This document shows, piece by piece, positions 1 through 6,961 of a stretch of DNA of 64,000 nucleotides. The stretch is from Criblamydia sequanensis CRIB-18 (GTDB taxonomy: Bacteria; Chlamydiota; Chlamydiia; Chlamydiales; Criblamydiaceae), in contig NZ_CCEJ010000004.1 of NCBI RefSeq assembly GCF_000750955.1, forward strand, positions 186,001-250,000, written 5' to 3'. The notes under the pieces were generated by a model that ran no database searches, was not told the DNA's origin, and was given only the letters and a program-made list of their open reading frames with translations. The position numbers were made by a program, and so were the translations under genes. Within the stretch, counting starts at the first letter, position 1; each line of letters opens with the position of its first letter.

Positions 1-63
1 CTTTCCCTAGACGAAGAAGGTTTAGAAACGCATCCGCATCCCAAAAATTACTTTGCGGTGTAG
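1..63 (+). CDS. C-terminal end of an unidentified protein (partial)
   Basis: An open frame enters from the left edge and ends at a TAG directly abutting the acpS ATG. Only 20 residues are visible, ending in HPHPKNYFAV, which is too little for an assignment. The zero-base spacing to acpS suggests that the two genes are co-transcribed and translationally coupled. Confidence 0.5.
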   Translation, partial: LSLDEEGLETHPHPKNYFAV

Positions 64-435
64 ATGATTATTGGAATTGGAACAGACATCATTGAAGTAG
101 AAAGGATTGCTAAAGCCATCGAAAGGCGAGGGCACCCTTTCTTAGATCGTCTTTTTACAAAACAAGAACAAAATTACTGTTTGCAGCATAACATCTCCTC
201 AAGAAACTTTGCGGGGCGTTTTGCTGCAAAAGAAGCCATAGCAAAGGCTTTTGGAACAGGCATTGGCGGCAAAGTCGGTTGGCTTGATCTTGAAATCGCC
301 TCTGATGAATTTGGCAAGCCCTATTTAAAAAAATGCGAAAAGCTTGAGTCTTACTTTCAAAACAAAAAACTTTTACTCTCAATAAGCCATTGTAAAGAAT
401 ACGCTACCGCTGTCGCCATATGGGAAGTGGTCTAA
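64..435 (+). CDS. acpS: holo-[acyl-carrier-protein] synthase
   Basis: The 123-aa product is full length for AcpS, which transfers 4'-phosphopantetheine from CoA to the serine of apo-ACP in the cytoplasm and so activates fatty acid synthesis. The N-terminus GIGTDIIEVERI contains the metal-binding Asp of the family. FAGRFAAKEAIAKAFGTG (about residues 49-66) holds the conserved catalytic KEA segment, and LSISHCKEYATA near the C-terminus is the third conserved block. The ATG directly follows the stop codon of the upstream gene, consistent with an operon. The assignment is firm. Confidence 0.96.
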   Translation: MIIGIGTDIIEVERIAKAIERRGHPFLDRLFTKQEQNYCLQHNISSRNFAGRFAAKEAIAKAFGTGIGGKVGWLDLEIASDEFGKPYLKKCEKLESYFQNKKLLLSISHCKEYATAVAIWEVV

Positions 436-488
436 TTGCTTTATAGTAAGCATTTTACGTTTTTTGTATACATAACAATTAAAAAAAT

Positions 489-509
489 GTTATTAATTTA
501 ATTAATAAC
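489..509. repeat. AT-rich perfect inverted repeat downstream of acpS
   Basis: Two 9-base arms (GTTATTAAT and ATTAATAAC) are separated by TTA. The site lies 54 bases after acpS and about 85 bases before the next gene. It could be a weak terminator-like hairpin or an operator for the downstream gene. There is no T-run directly after it, so a terminator is uncertain. Confidence 0.45.
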
Positions 510-594
510 GCACTGTCCCCTTTCTTTCCTTTTAGATTCCTTACACTTTTGTTTTCTTTTAATTTGTTGTAACAATTCAAATTAGGGAAAAAAG

Positions 595-969
595 ATGAAA
601 TTTCGAGAACAGAAAAAAAGTTTGCCTTCTGATGATAAAAGCGTTTCCAAGACGAAAAAAGGCTTAGCTTCTGCTAACCCTAAAAAGAAAACCGCTCAAA
701 TTATCCGGAGAGTTGATCGAAATGAGGGAGACACAAAACCCCAAAAACAAACGAAAGTTCGAAAATCATTAACCACATCCGAGACCAAAAAAGAACCTGA
801 ACAGAAGTATACTTGGGGCTATGATGATTATGAGGTCGAAGATTCAGGATTTGAACGTTATGGCAGACCCCCTAATAAGTCATTAAAAAGAAACGTAACT
901 AGAGAGGGCTCGGGTCTCTTTGAATCAGACATTAATTGGAAAGATATCGATCCTAACGAAGAAGATTAA
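595..969 (+). CDS. small charged protein of unknown function
   Basis: I do not recognise this 124-aa protein. The first 70 residues are Lys/Arg-rich with many Ser and Thr (KTKKG, NPKKKTAQIIRR). The C-terminal 50 residues turn acidic and aromatic (WGYDDYEVED, DPNEED). There is no signal peptide and no membrane segment, so it is probably cytoplasmic and largely disordered. The basic half suggests nucleic-acid binding, which is inference only. A purine-rich stretch (AGGGAAAAAAG) precedes the ATG. It stands between acpS and the ferritin-like gene with AT-rich spacers on both sides, so it is probably its own unit or the start of one. Confidence 0.75.
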   Translation: MKFREQKKSLPSDDKSVSKTKKGLASANPKKKTAQIIRRVDRNEGDTKPQKQTKVRKSLTTSETKKEPEQKYTWGYDDYEVEDSGFERYGRPPNKSLKRNVTREGSGLFESDINWKDIDPNEED

Positions 970-988
970 TTTTAGTAATAGTAAAATA

Positions 989-1000
989 GCCCTTAAGGGC
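989..1000. promoter_or_regulatory. 12-base perfect palindrome upstream of the ferritin-like gene
   Basis: GCCCTTAAGGGC is fully self-complementary and ends 8 bases before the GGAGG ribosome binding site (1009-1013) of the ferritin-like gene. It could be an operator or form a small hairpin in the leader. No regulator can be named. Confidence 0.35.
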
Positions 1001-1019
1001 CTTAAATTGGAGGTTTTTC

Positions 1020-1556
1020 ATGAAAAATTTAGATTTAAATGAGCTCTTTATTGATGAACTTGAAGACATGTTAAGCTGTGAAAATCAAATTGTTCAAGCT
1101 CTTCCAAAAATTATAAAATCTGTTTCTTCCCCTGATCTTAAGCAAGCTTTATCAAAACACTTAAAAGAAACAGAAAACCAAGTGGGAAGACTTGAGAGAA
1201 TTTTCTCGCTTCTTGGATTAAGATCTCAAGAGAAAACTTGCGAAGGAATGGAAGGCATACTTGCTGAAGGAGATGAGCTGATAAAAAATAAAGCAAAGTC
1301 TCCTGTATTGGATGCTGCTATAATTGGTGCTGCACAAAAAGTAGAGCATTATGAAATCTCCTCTTACGGAACATTAAGAAGCTATGCCGAACACCTTGGT
1401 TTTGATGATGAAATCATCGATCTTATCCAAGAAAATTTAGATGAAGAAGGAGCAGCAGACAAAAAACTAACTAAGCTTGCTGAAGGAACCATCTTTACAA
1501 GCGGCGTTAATACAGAAGCTGCAGAAATGGAAAATACGCGAAAATCTAAAAGATAG
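1020..1556 (+). CDS. YciE/YciF-type ferritin-like protein (DUF892)
   Basis: The 178-aa product matches the DUF892 family, a ferritin-like four-helix bundle associated with stress responses. It starts with LNELFIDELEDMLSCENQI, whose DEL.D and E positions are the first metal-ligand helix. KHLKETENQVGRLERIF follows with a typical E..H-type pattern, then AAQKVEHYEISSYGTLR (about residues 105-121) with the E..HYE ligands, and ENLDEEGAADKKLTKLAE. The family's usual length is about 165 aa. GGAGG seven bases before the ATG supports the start. The next gene encodes a DUF3309 peptide, so a small stress pair is likely. The exact function is not known. Confidence 0.9.
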   Translation: MKNLDLNELFIDELEDMLSCENQIVQALPKIIKSVSSPDLKQALSKHLKETENQVGRLERIFSLLGLRSQEKTCEGMEGILAEGDELIKNKAKSPVLDAAIIGAAQKVEHYEISSYGTLRSYAEHLGFDDEIIDLIQENLDEEGAADKKLTKLAEGTIFTSGVNTEAAEMENTRKSKR

Positions 1557-1625
1557 ACCTTCCTTAAAAAAGCTTCAAAATGTTAATTAATATTTTGAAG
1601 CTTTTAATCTTTTTCGGCGGTACTT

Positions 1626-1781
1626 ATGTTAAGCACAGTTTTAATTATTATTTTAATCCTCCTTCTTCTCGGAGCTATTCCAAGATGGCCCCACAGCAGA
1701 AACTGGGGATATGGACCAAGCGGTGTCCTGGGTCTTGTTTTAATCATTCTGCTTATTTTAGCTTTGCTTGGCAGAATCTGA
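1626..1781 (+). CDS. DUF3309 small hydrophobic membrane protein
   Basis: This 51-codon frame was read directly from the sequence; an overlapping frame over the same bases (1580-1798) is a shadow. The product begins MLSTVLIIILILLLLGA, continues with PRWPHSRNWGYGPSG and ends GLVLIILLILALLGRI. Two hydrophobic helices therefore flank a conserved PRWPHS..WGYGPSG loop, which is the hallmark of the DUF3309 family (about 50 aa). It is predicted to sit in the inner membrane as a helical hairpin. It lies 69 bases after the ferritin-like gene and probably belongs to the same transcript. Its role is unknown; DUF3309 genes are often found near general-stress genes. Confidence 0.85.
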   Translation: MLSTVLIIILILLLLGAIPRWPHSRNWGYGPSGVLGLVLIILLILALLGRI

Positions 1782-1798
1782 TGTCTATAAAAAGCTAA

Positions 1799-2250
1799 AG
1801 CAATTCTTCTAATTTTCTGAAATTGATTCTCAATTGTTTTAGCTTCTTGTTTAGGATGTCATAAAGCAAAAATCTGCCATGCAGCCTTAAGAAACCCTAT
1901 ACAATTCAACGTATAGGCCGTATCTTTAGCTCCTATACAAGTCCTCTCGGCAATCTAATTCTTTTTTATAAAAACGATTCCGCAGTCGTTTAAAGATTCC
2001 TTCGCTAAGTAACGCCAGTTCGTTGTTGCTGTAGCAGATGAATTCAATAAGTTATTATTGGATAAGGTTATTAAATGGCAATTCCCTATTATTTTATATA
2101 AAAGCTTAAAAAAAATGGCTAAATCGGAAAAATTTTCCTGCTTTTATTCATTTTTTTGTTAAGAAGTTAAAATATCAATTATTTATTTTAACAATGCATT
2201 GATCAAAAAATGAAAATTTTAAATAATAGTCTCAAGGGGGGCTTTTACTC
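1799..2250. other. 450-base intergenic gap with no supported gene
   Basis: No ORF with a ribosome binding site is present. On the minus strand around 1850-1960 a short open stretch reads IAERTCIGAKDTAY, continues to FLKAAWQIFAL and then hits a stop. It may be a decayed gene remnant, but it is too short to identify. The last 130 bases are very AT-rich and should hold the desaturase promoter; AAGGGGGGC precedes the desaturase ATG. Confidence 0.4.
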
Positions 2251-3363
2251 ATGACTCTTAATTTAACGACTGAAAATGAGAGACTTGAATCAAAACCTGC
2301 CAAGATCTCTTTCCAAAAATATAAAGAAGAAGATTTCTTTCCCGTTGTCAAAGAAAGGGTTGAAAGTTACTTTAACCGCTTTGACATTTCGCAAAAAGGA
2401 GACTCTCTTCTCTATATAAAAGTGTTCTTTATCGCTTTGCTTTATTTAGGTTCTTACTTCTCTCTTTTGTTTGGGCACTTGGGTTTAGCCGGCATAATGC
2501 TTGCCTATTCTCTAATTGGGATCTCCAAAGGGCTTCTTGGCTTTAATATTATCCATGATGCTCTTCATGGAGCTTTTTTTAGAAGCCCGAAGGCCAATCG
2601 CTTTATCGGATACTGGTTTGATTTTAACGGCACGAGTTCCTATATCTGGAAAATCACCCATAACGTAATGCATCATACTTTTACAAACATTCCAGGTCAT
2701 GATTATGATATTGATAAAGCGACCCTTCTAAGACTCTCTCCGCGTGATGAACTTTTATGGTTCCACCGCTATCAACACATTTATAGTCCTATTCTTTACT
2801 CGCTTATCTGTCTTAACTGGGTTCTTTATTCAGATTATCTTTGGTTTTTTAAAAGCCTCAAAACAAAAACTGTTTCTTTGAAAGAAGCGGCTCTTTTCTT
2901 TAGCTTAAAGGCCCTAAATTTATTTTTCTTTCTTATTTTGCCGCTGCTTATTTTAGAAAATCCCTTCTGGCAAATCATAATTGGGTATGTCTGCATGCAT
3001 ATTGCGGCGGGGTTTATGATTTCAATTGTTTTTCAGCTAGGTCATATCGTAGAGGGAGTCGTTTATTTATCACCCGATGAAGAAGGAAAAATGGCTAATA
3101 ACTGGGCAAAGCATGAGCTTTTAACCACTTCTAATTTTGCGACCAACAATCGATTATTAACAGCCGCCATCGGCGGGCTTAATTTTCAGATAGAACACCA
3201 TTTATTCCCCTATATCAGCCATATTCACTATCGTGAAATTAGTAAAATTGTTCGTCAAACGGCTGAAGAATTCAATATCCCCTATAACGAAGTTGGAACG
3301 TTTAGAGAAGCTATTCAATCTCACTTTAGGACACTTAAAAAACTGGGGTCGGGTAAAATCTAG
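2251..3363 (+). CDS. membrane fatty acid desaturase
   Basis: The 370-aa integral membrane protein carries the three histidine boxes of acyl-lipid/acyl-CoA desaturases: HDALH (residues 102-106), HNVMHH (137-142) and QIEHHLFP (about 315-322). These bind the di-iron centre that inserts a cis double bond into acyl chains with O2. The QIEHH form is typical of the front-end (linoleoyl-CoA/delta-6-like) group. No fused cytochrome b5 domain is present, so an external electron donor is needed. Hydrophobic segments lie at about 55-100 and 200-255. The gene converges on folC, and both stop codons share one CTAG. The substrate and regiospecificity cannot be told from sequence. Confidence 0.9.
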   Translation: MTLNLTTENERLESKPAKISFQKYKEEDFFPVVKERVESYFNRFDISQKGDSLLYIKVFFIALLYLGSYFSLLFGHLGLAGIMLAYSLIGISKGLLGFNIIHDALHGAFFRSPKANRFIGYWFDFNGTSSYIWKITHNVMHHTFTNIPGHDYDIDKATLLRLSPRDELLWFHRYQHIYSPILYSLICLNWVLYSDYLWFFKSLKTKTVSLKEAALFFSLKALNLFFFLILPLLILENPFWQIIIGYVCMHIAAGFMISIVFQLGHIVEGVVYLSPDEEGKMANNWAKHELLTTSNFATNNRLLTAAIGGLNFQIEHHLFPYISHIHYREISKIVRQTAEEFNIPYNEVGTFREAIQSHFRTLKKLGSGKI

Positions 3364-4595
3364 GAATTAACCCTTCTTTCATTCATATCTATAAAGTCAA
3401 TTTCCTCTTGAATGCCAAGGGCTCTTCTTGCTTCTGCCATTATAAAAAAAGTGCCTGTAATCAAAAGAAGGGATCGAAGAGAATTTGCAGTTTTAAGACC
3501 CTCCAGGACACCCTCTTTAATAGTGGCATGCGTTCTAATTCGGTCTTCACATACTCCGAGTTGAAGCAGTTTTTGCTTTAAATTTTCCCGATTTTCTCCC
3601 CTTCCGTTTGTAGCTTCTATAAAGTGGAAGCTTGAGGCTTCATTCTTAACGATTTCTAAACAGCTTATTTGGTCTTTTTCTTTTCCCATACCCATTATGA
3701 GGGTAATTGGGATCGGGCCAAATTCTTTTCTTATCATTTGAAATAAAGCCGTCAATCCCCCGGGGTTATGTCCCACATCAAAGATAATCGGGTAAGCCAA
3801 CTCTTTATAATAAAGCTTTTCCATACGGCAAGAGGGCCTAACCATAAGACCTGCTTCAATCGCCTCTTTTGGCAAACTCATGGCTTCCATAGCCTTCTTG
3901 CTTGTGGCATTATTTTCTTCATCATAAGAGGAAAATTGGCCTTCCACTTTATGAAAAGGGGCATTTTTGTTTAATGCTATTTTTTCAAATAAAGAATGAG
4001 GAAGCTTTGGCCCGACTACAATGGGGGTATTTTCTTTAATGATGCCGGCTTTCTCTTGAGCGATAGCTTCAATAGTGCTGCCAAGCGTTTCTGTATGGTC
4101 TAAACTAATCGAGGTTACAATGCTGATAATCGGACTTAATACGTTTGTAGCATCAAGTCTTCCACCTAGCCCTGTTTCAATGACCGCATAATCTACTTTT
4201 TTTTTAGCAAAGTAAGTCAATCCAAGAAGGGTTGTAATCTCAAAATACGTCGACCCTTCAGCGACACTCATAATTTCACTTAAAAGACTTTCGACTTCTT
4301 CTTTTGAGATCATTTCCCCATCGACTCGAATTCTTTCACGGTAAGTTGAAATATGGGGAGAAGTAAATAGCCCTACTTTTTTACCCATCGATTCGAGGGC
4401 TTTTGCGATTTTTAAGCAAACCGATCCTTTTCCATTTGTGCCGGCCACATGAATGGTTTTATAAGATTTTTCAGGGTTGCCAAGCTTTTTTAAAGCAAGC
4501 TCCATTCTCTTTAACCCAAGATGCATCCCCTTACTGGTATTGATAGAAAAAAGCTCTTTTAACCATTCTTCATAGCTTTTTTTGATTAGCGTCAT
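3360..4595 (-). CDS. folC: folylpolyglutamate / dihydrofolate synthase
   Basis: The 411-aa Mur-ligase-family enzyme adds glutamate to dihydropteroate or folates using ATP. The P-loop AGTNGKGSVC lies at residues 51-60, followed by SPHISTYRERIRVDG, TSISLDHTETLG and AQEKAGIIKE, all FolC signatures. DVGHNPGG marks the C-terminal ligase domain. AAGGA six bases upstream supports this ATG, which lies 26 bases inside the preceding PHP gene, so the two are translationally coupled. It is the last gene of the nusB-murB-PHP-folC cluster. It complements folP elsewhere in this window and points to folate synthesis. Confidence 0.95.
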   Translation of the reverse strand: MTLIKKSYEEWLKELFSINTSKGMHLGLKRMELALKKLGNPEKSYKTIHVAGTNGKGSVCLKIAKALESMGKKVGLFTSPHISTYRERIRVDGEMISKEEVESLLSEIMSVAEGSTYFEITTLLGLTYFAKKKVDYAVIETGLGGRLDATNVLSPIISIVTSISLDHTETLGSTIEAIAQEKAGIIKENTPIVVGPKLPHSLFEKIALNKNAPFHKVEGQFSSYDEENNATSKKAMEAMSLPKEAIEAGLMVRPSCRMEKLYYKELAYPIIFDVGHNPGGLTALFQMIRKEFGPIPITLIMGMGKEKDQISCLEIVKNEASSFHFIEATNGRGENRENLKQKLLQLGVCEDRIRTHATIKEGVLEGLKTANSLRSLLLITGTFFIMAEARRALGIQEEIDFIDMNERRVNS

Positions 4596-5406
4596 AGCGC
4601 ATCCTTAATTTTTCAAACACGTCATGTTCTGTAAAAGAAGCTCCAAGCTGTATTGAGGGCTTATTAGCTCCATGGAAATCAGAGCCCCCCGTTAAAAGCC
4701 AATTTTTTCTCTTTCCTATTTTTAACCATCGAAGAGACTGGCTAGGATTGAAATTTGCATACCTTGCTTCAATTCCATCAAAATCCATGTTCAGAAGGTC
4801 AAGAAGCACTTGATTATTCCGAATCAGTTGAGGGTGTGCGATGATTGCAACTCCATTAATTTCTTTAATAAGATCTAAGGTTTCTTGCACGCTTGGAGCC
4901 AGGCTTTCAACATAACAATCTCTTTGATCCCCAAGAAAGCGATCAAACGCTTCTTTGATAGTTTTAACAACGCCCTTATTGACTAAACCTTGCGCTAAAT
5001 GCGGACGTCCCGGAATTCCTTGAAAAGGCACATCTTCCAAGGTTAATGGAATTCCTCTCTCATTTAACTTTTTTAACATGGCAAAAAAACGCTCCTCTCT
5101 TCTTTTCTTATGCAAATCAATAAATTGATTAAGGCTCGCCTCTTGCAAATTAAAGCCATAAGCTAAGATATGAACGCTTTCTTTTAAATGGGTGGTTGAA
5201 AACTCGATCCCTGAAATTAAAGGAAATCCTTTTTGTTCGGCGTAATGTACGGCTTTCTCATAGGCCCGGGTAGTGTCATGATCTGTAATGGAAAGGCCTT
5301 TTAAACCGCTTTGGATAGCTAAATCAATAATTTCTTCAGGGCTGACAGTTCCATCTGAGGCAGTTGTATGGCAATGAAGATCATATCGAAAATGTTCATC
5401 GCTCAT
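4570..5406 (-). CDS. PHP-domain phosphoesterase (RNase AM / YciV-like)
   Basis: The product starts MSDEHFRYDLHCHTTASDG and is 278 aa. The HCH motif, SITDHDTT, SGIEFS, IAHPQL and TGGSDFHG are the metal-ligand motifs of polymerase-and-histidinol-phosphatase domains. Overall it matches the YciV/TrpH group, which hydrolyses 3',5'-nucleoside bisphosphates and trims short RNA 5' ends. I chose the ATG at 5406 because it overlaps the murB stop as ATGA; a longer frame to 5439 adds 11 residues lying inside murB. The biochemical activity is inferred from the family. Confidence 0.9.
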   Translation of the reverse strand: MSDEHFRYDLHCHTTASDGTVSPEEIIDLAIQSGLKGLSITDHDTTRAYEKAVHYAEQKGFPLISGIEFSTTHLKESVHILAYGFNLQEASLNQFIDLHKKRREERFFAMLKKLNERGIPLTLEDVPFQGIPGRPHLAQGLVNKGVVKTIKEAFDRFLGDQRDCYVESLAPSVQETLDLIKEINGVAIIAHPQLIRNNQVLLDLLNMDFDGIEARYANFNPSQSLRWLKIGKRKNWLLTGGSDFHGANKPSIQLGASFTEHDVFEKLRMRYDANQKKL

Positions 5407-6275
5407 AGATTTAAAAAACCGTCTTTCGAAATAAAGCAAACTTCTTTTTTTAGAGTATGACCTGTTTTTTCTTTAACGGTCTCAGAAACATGTTCTATAA
5501 GCATTTTAATATCTTTTGAGGTGGCGCCCCCCTTGTTGACGATAAAATTTGCGTGAACAAGTGACACTTCAGCCCCTCCGATCTTTGCCCCTTTTAATCC
5601 GCTTGCTTCAATTAAAGCGCCGGCTTTCGCGTTAACCGGGTTTCTAAAAACACAGCCGGCAGAACAATCTTTTAAAGGTTGGGTATTTTTTCGGTAATGG
5701 ATAAGCTCGATTTGTCTTTTTCGAGCCTCTTCTGATTTGAAAAGTTTAAAAGTGGCGCTCACAAGAGCCCCTTTCATCTCTTGAAAAGGCGAGTGGCGAT
5801 AGGAAAATTGAAGCTCGCCCCTGTCAAATTGTCTTAAGGTGCCGTCTTGAAACAGATAGTTACAGCTCTCTAAGAAATCTTTCGTCTCTAACCCGTTTGA
5901 ACCTGCATTCATATAGATAGCCCCCCCGACTGTTCCAGGAATGCCTGAGGCAAATTCAAGCCCGCTTAAGTTATTTTTGGCTGTAAAAGTTCCAAGCCAG
6001 GAAAAACTAAGCCCCGCTCCGACTTCTACTTTTGTCTCATTTAAATTGCAAAATTCAATTTTGTTATGAATCACAAGGCCTGAGAACCCTTCATCATCAA
6101 AGATGCAGTTAGACCCTTTGCCTAAGATAAAAAAAGGAAGCTGTCTTTCTTTCGCAAACTGAAGAGCTTCTCTTAATTCTTCGATGGTGCCGACTTTGAT
6201 ATAATAGCGGGCTTCTCCTCCCACTTTCATTGTGGAAAAAGCTTTCAAACAAACATTTTCAGTAATTTTGTCCAA
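5403..6275 (-). CDS. murB: UDP-N-acetylenolpyruvoylglucosamine reductase
   Basis: MurB reduces UDP-GlcNAc-enolpyruvate to UDP-MurNAc with FAD and NADPH, a committed step of peptidoglycan precursor synthesis. Visible motifs are LKAFSTMKVGG, LGKGSNC, EFASGIPGTVGGAIYMNAG (FAD binding), FSYRHSPF and SAGCVFRNP. In the last motif Cys occupies the position of the usual catalytic Ser. I prefer the TTG at 6275 because GAGG lies six bases upstream and it starts 16 bases after nusB; an in-frame ATG at 6326 would overlap nusB by 35 bases. It is coupled to the next gene by ATGA. Confidence 0.93.
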   Translation of the reverse strand: MDKITENVCLKAFSTMKVGGEARYYIKVGTIEELREALQFAKERQLPFFILGKGSNCIFDDEGFSGLVIHNKIEFCNLNETKVEVGAGLSFSWLGTFTAKNNLSGLEFASGIPGTVGGAIYMNAGSNGLETKDFLESCNYLFQDGTLRQFDRGELQFSYRHSPFQEMKGALVSATFKLFKSEEARKRQIELIHYRKNTQPLKDCSAGCVFRNPVNAKAGALIEASGLKGAKIGGAEVSLVHANFIVNKGGATSKDIKMLIEHVSETVKEKTGHTLKKEVCFISKDGFLNL

Positions 6276-6291
6276 AAACCACCTCGGTCTT

Positions 6292-6780
6292 TCACGCTTC
6301 AGGTTCTTTAGGCTCGAAGCTTTCATTCATTTTTGTCAGGGATTCTTCTATACCTTCTCCCTCTGTCGGCACGCCAAGTTTCTTCTTATAGATAGCATCC
6401 AAAACCGCATTCACAAATAAAGAAGATTCAGGAGTGCTAAATTTTCTTGCCAGTCTAATGCCTTCTGCTATGGCTACTTTTTCGGGTATAGTATCATCAA
6501 ATAGAATTTCATACGCGCAAAGTCTTAAAATATTTCTTTCAACTTTTTGTATTCTATCAAATGAAAACGTCCGGCTTGTGCTGCCAATAGCTTCATCTAA
6601 GGAAACTTTGGATTGGTTAATCAACCTAGCACGATCAAAAGCTTCGCGGACTGATTTTTTGGAAACTGAGAGCATCTCCATGATAAGTTTTAATAGCTCT
6701 TCTTCATTATTGAAATCGGTTTCTAATGAAAAAAGGGCCTGGAATACAATTTCTCTAAATTTTTGATGTGGGAGGGACAC
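6292..6780 (-). CDS. nusB: transcription antitermination factor NusB
   Basis: The 162-aa protein shows the all-helical NusB pattern: HQKFREIVFQALFSLE at the N-terminus, FDRIQKVERNILRLCAYEILFD in the middle and PEKVAIAEGIRLARKF near the end. NusB binds boxA RNA with ribosomal protein S10 (NusE) and prevents premature termination in rRNA operons. It starts at GTG. The C-terminal 25 residues are an acidic extension (EGEGIEES) beyond the usual 135-140 aa. It heads the minus-strand cluster nusB-murB-PHP-folC and diverges from aconitase across a 181-base spacer. Confidence 0.93.
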   Translation of the reverse strand: MSLPHQKFREIVFQALFSLETDFNNEEELLKLIMEMLSVSKKSVREAFDRARLINQSKVSLDEAIGSTSRTFSFDRIQKVERNILRLCAYEILFDDTIPEKVAIAEGIRLARKFSTPESSLFVNAVLDAIYKKKLGVPTEGEGIEESLTKMNESFEPKEPEA

Positions 6781-6961
6781 GGGCTTAAATCTCTTTTTGG
6801 GAATAATCTTTTAAGAAAATATGTAAACAGAATAGCAAAAATCCTCTTTAGAGCCAAGTTTCGATTTTGACTTCCGGAAGCCGTTCCTGCAAAAGATTAG
6901 TTTTAAATAAAAAATTTATCTTTTATGATGGGATAAAAAATCAGAATTAAGGACGTCTTAT

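Noticed and set aside
1580-1798. 72-codon plus-strand frame after the ferritin-like gene
   Set aside because: Its product has no family features, while the frame starting at 1626 encodes a clear DUF3309 protein over the same bases.
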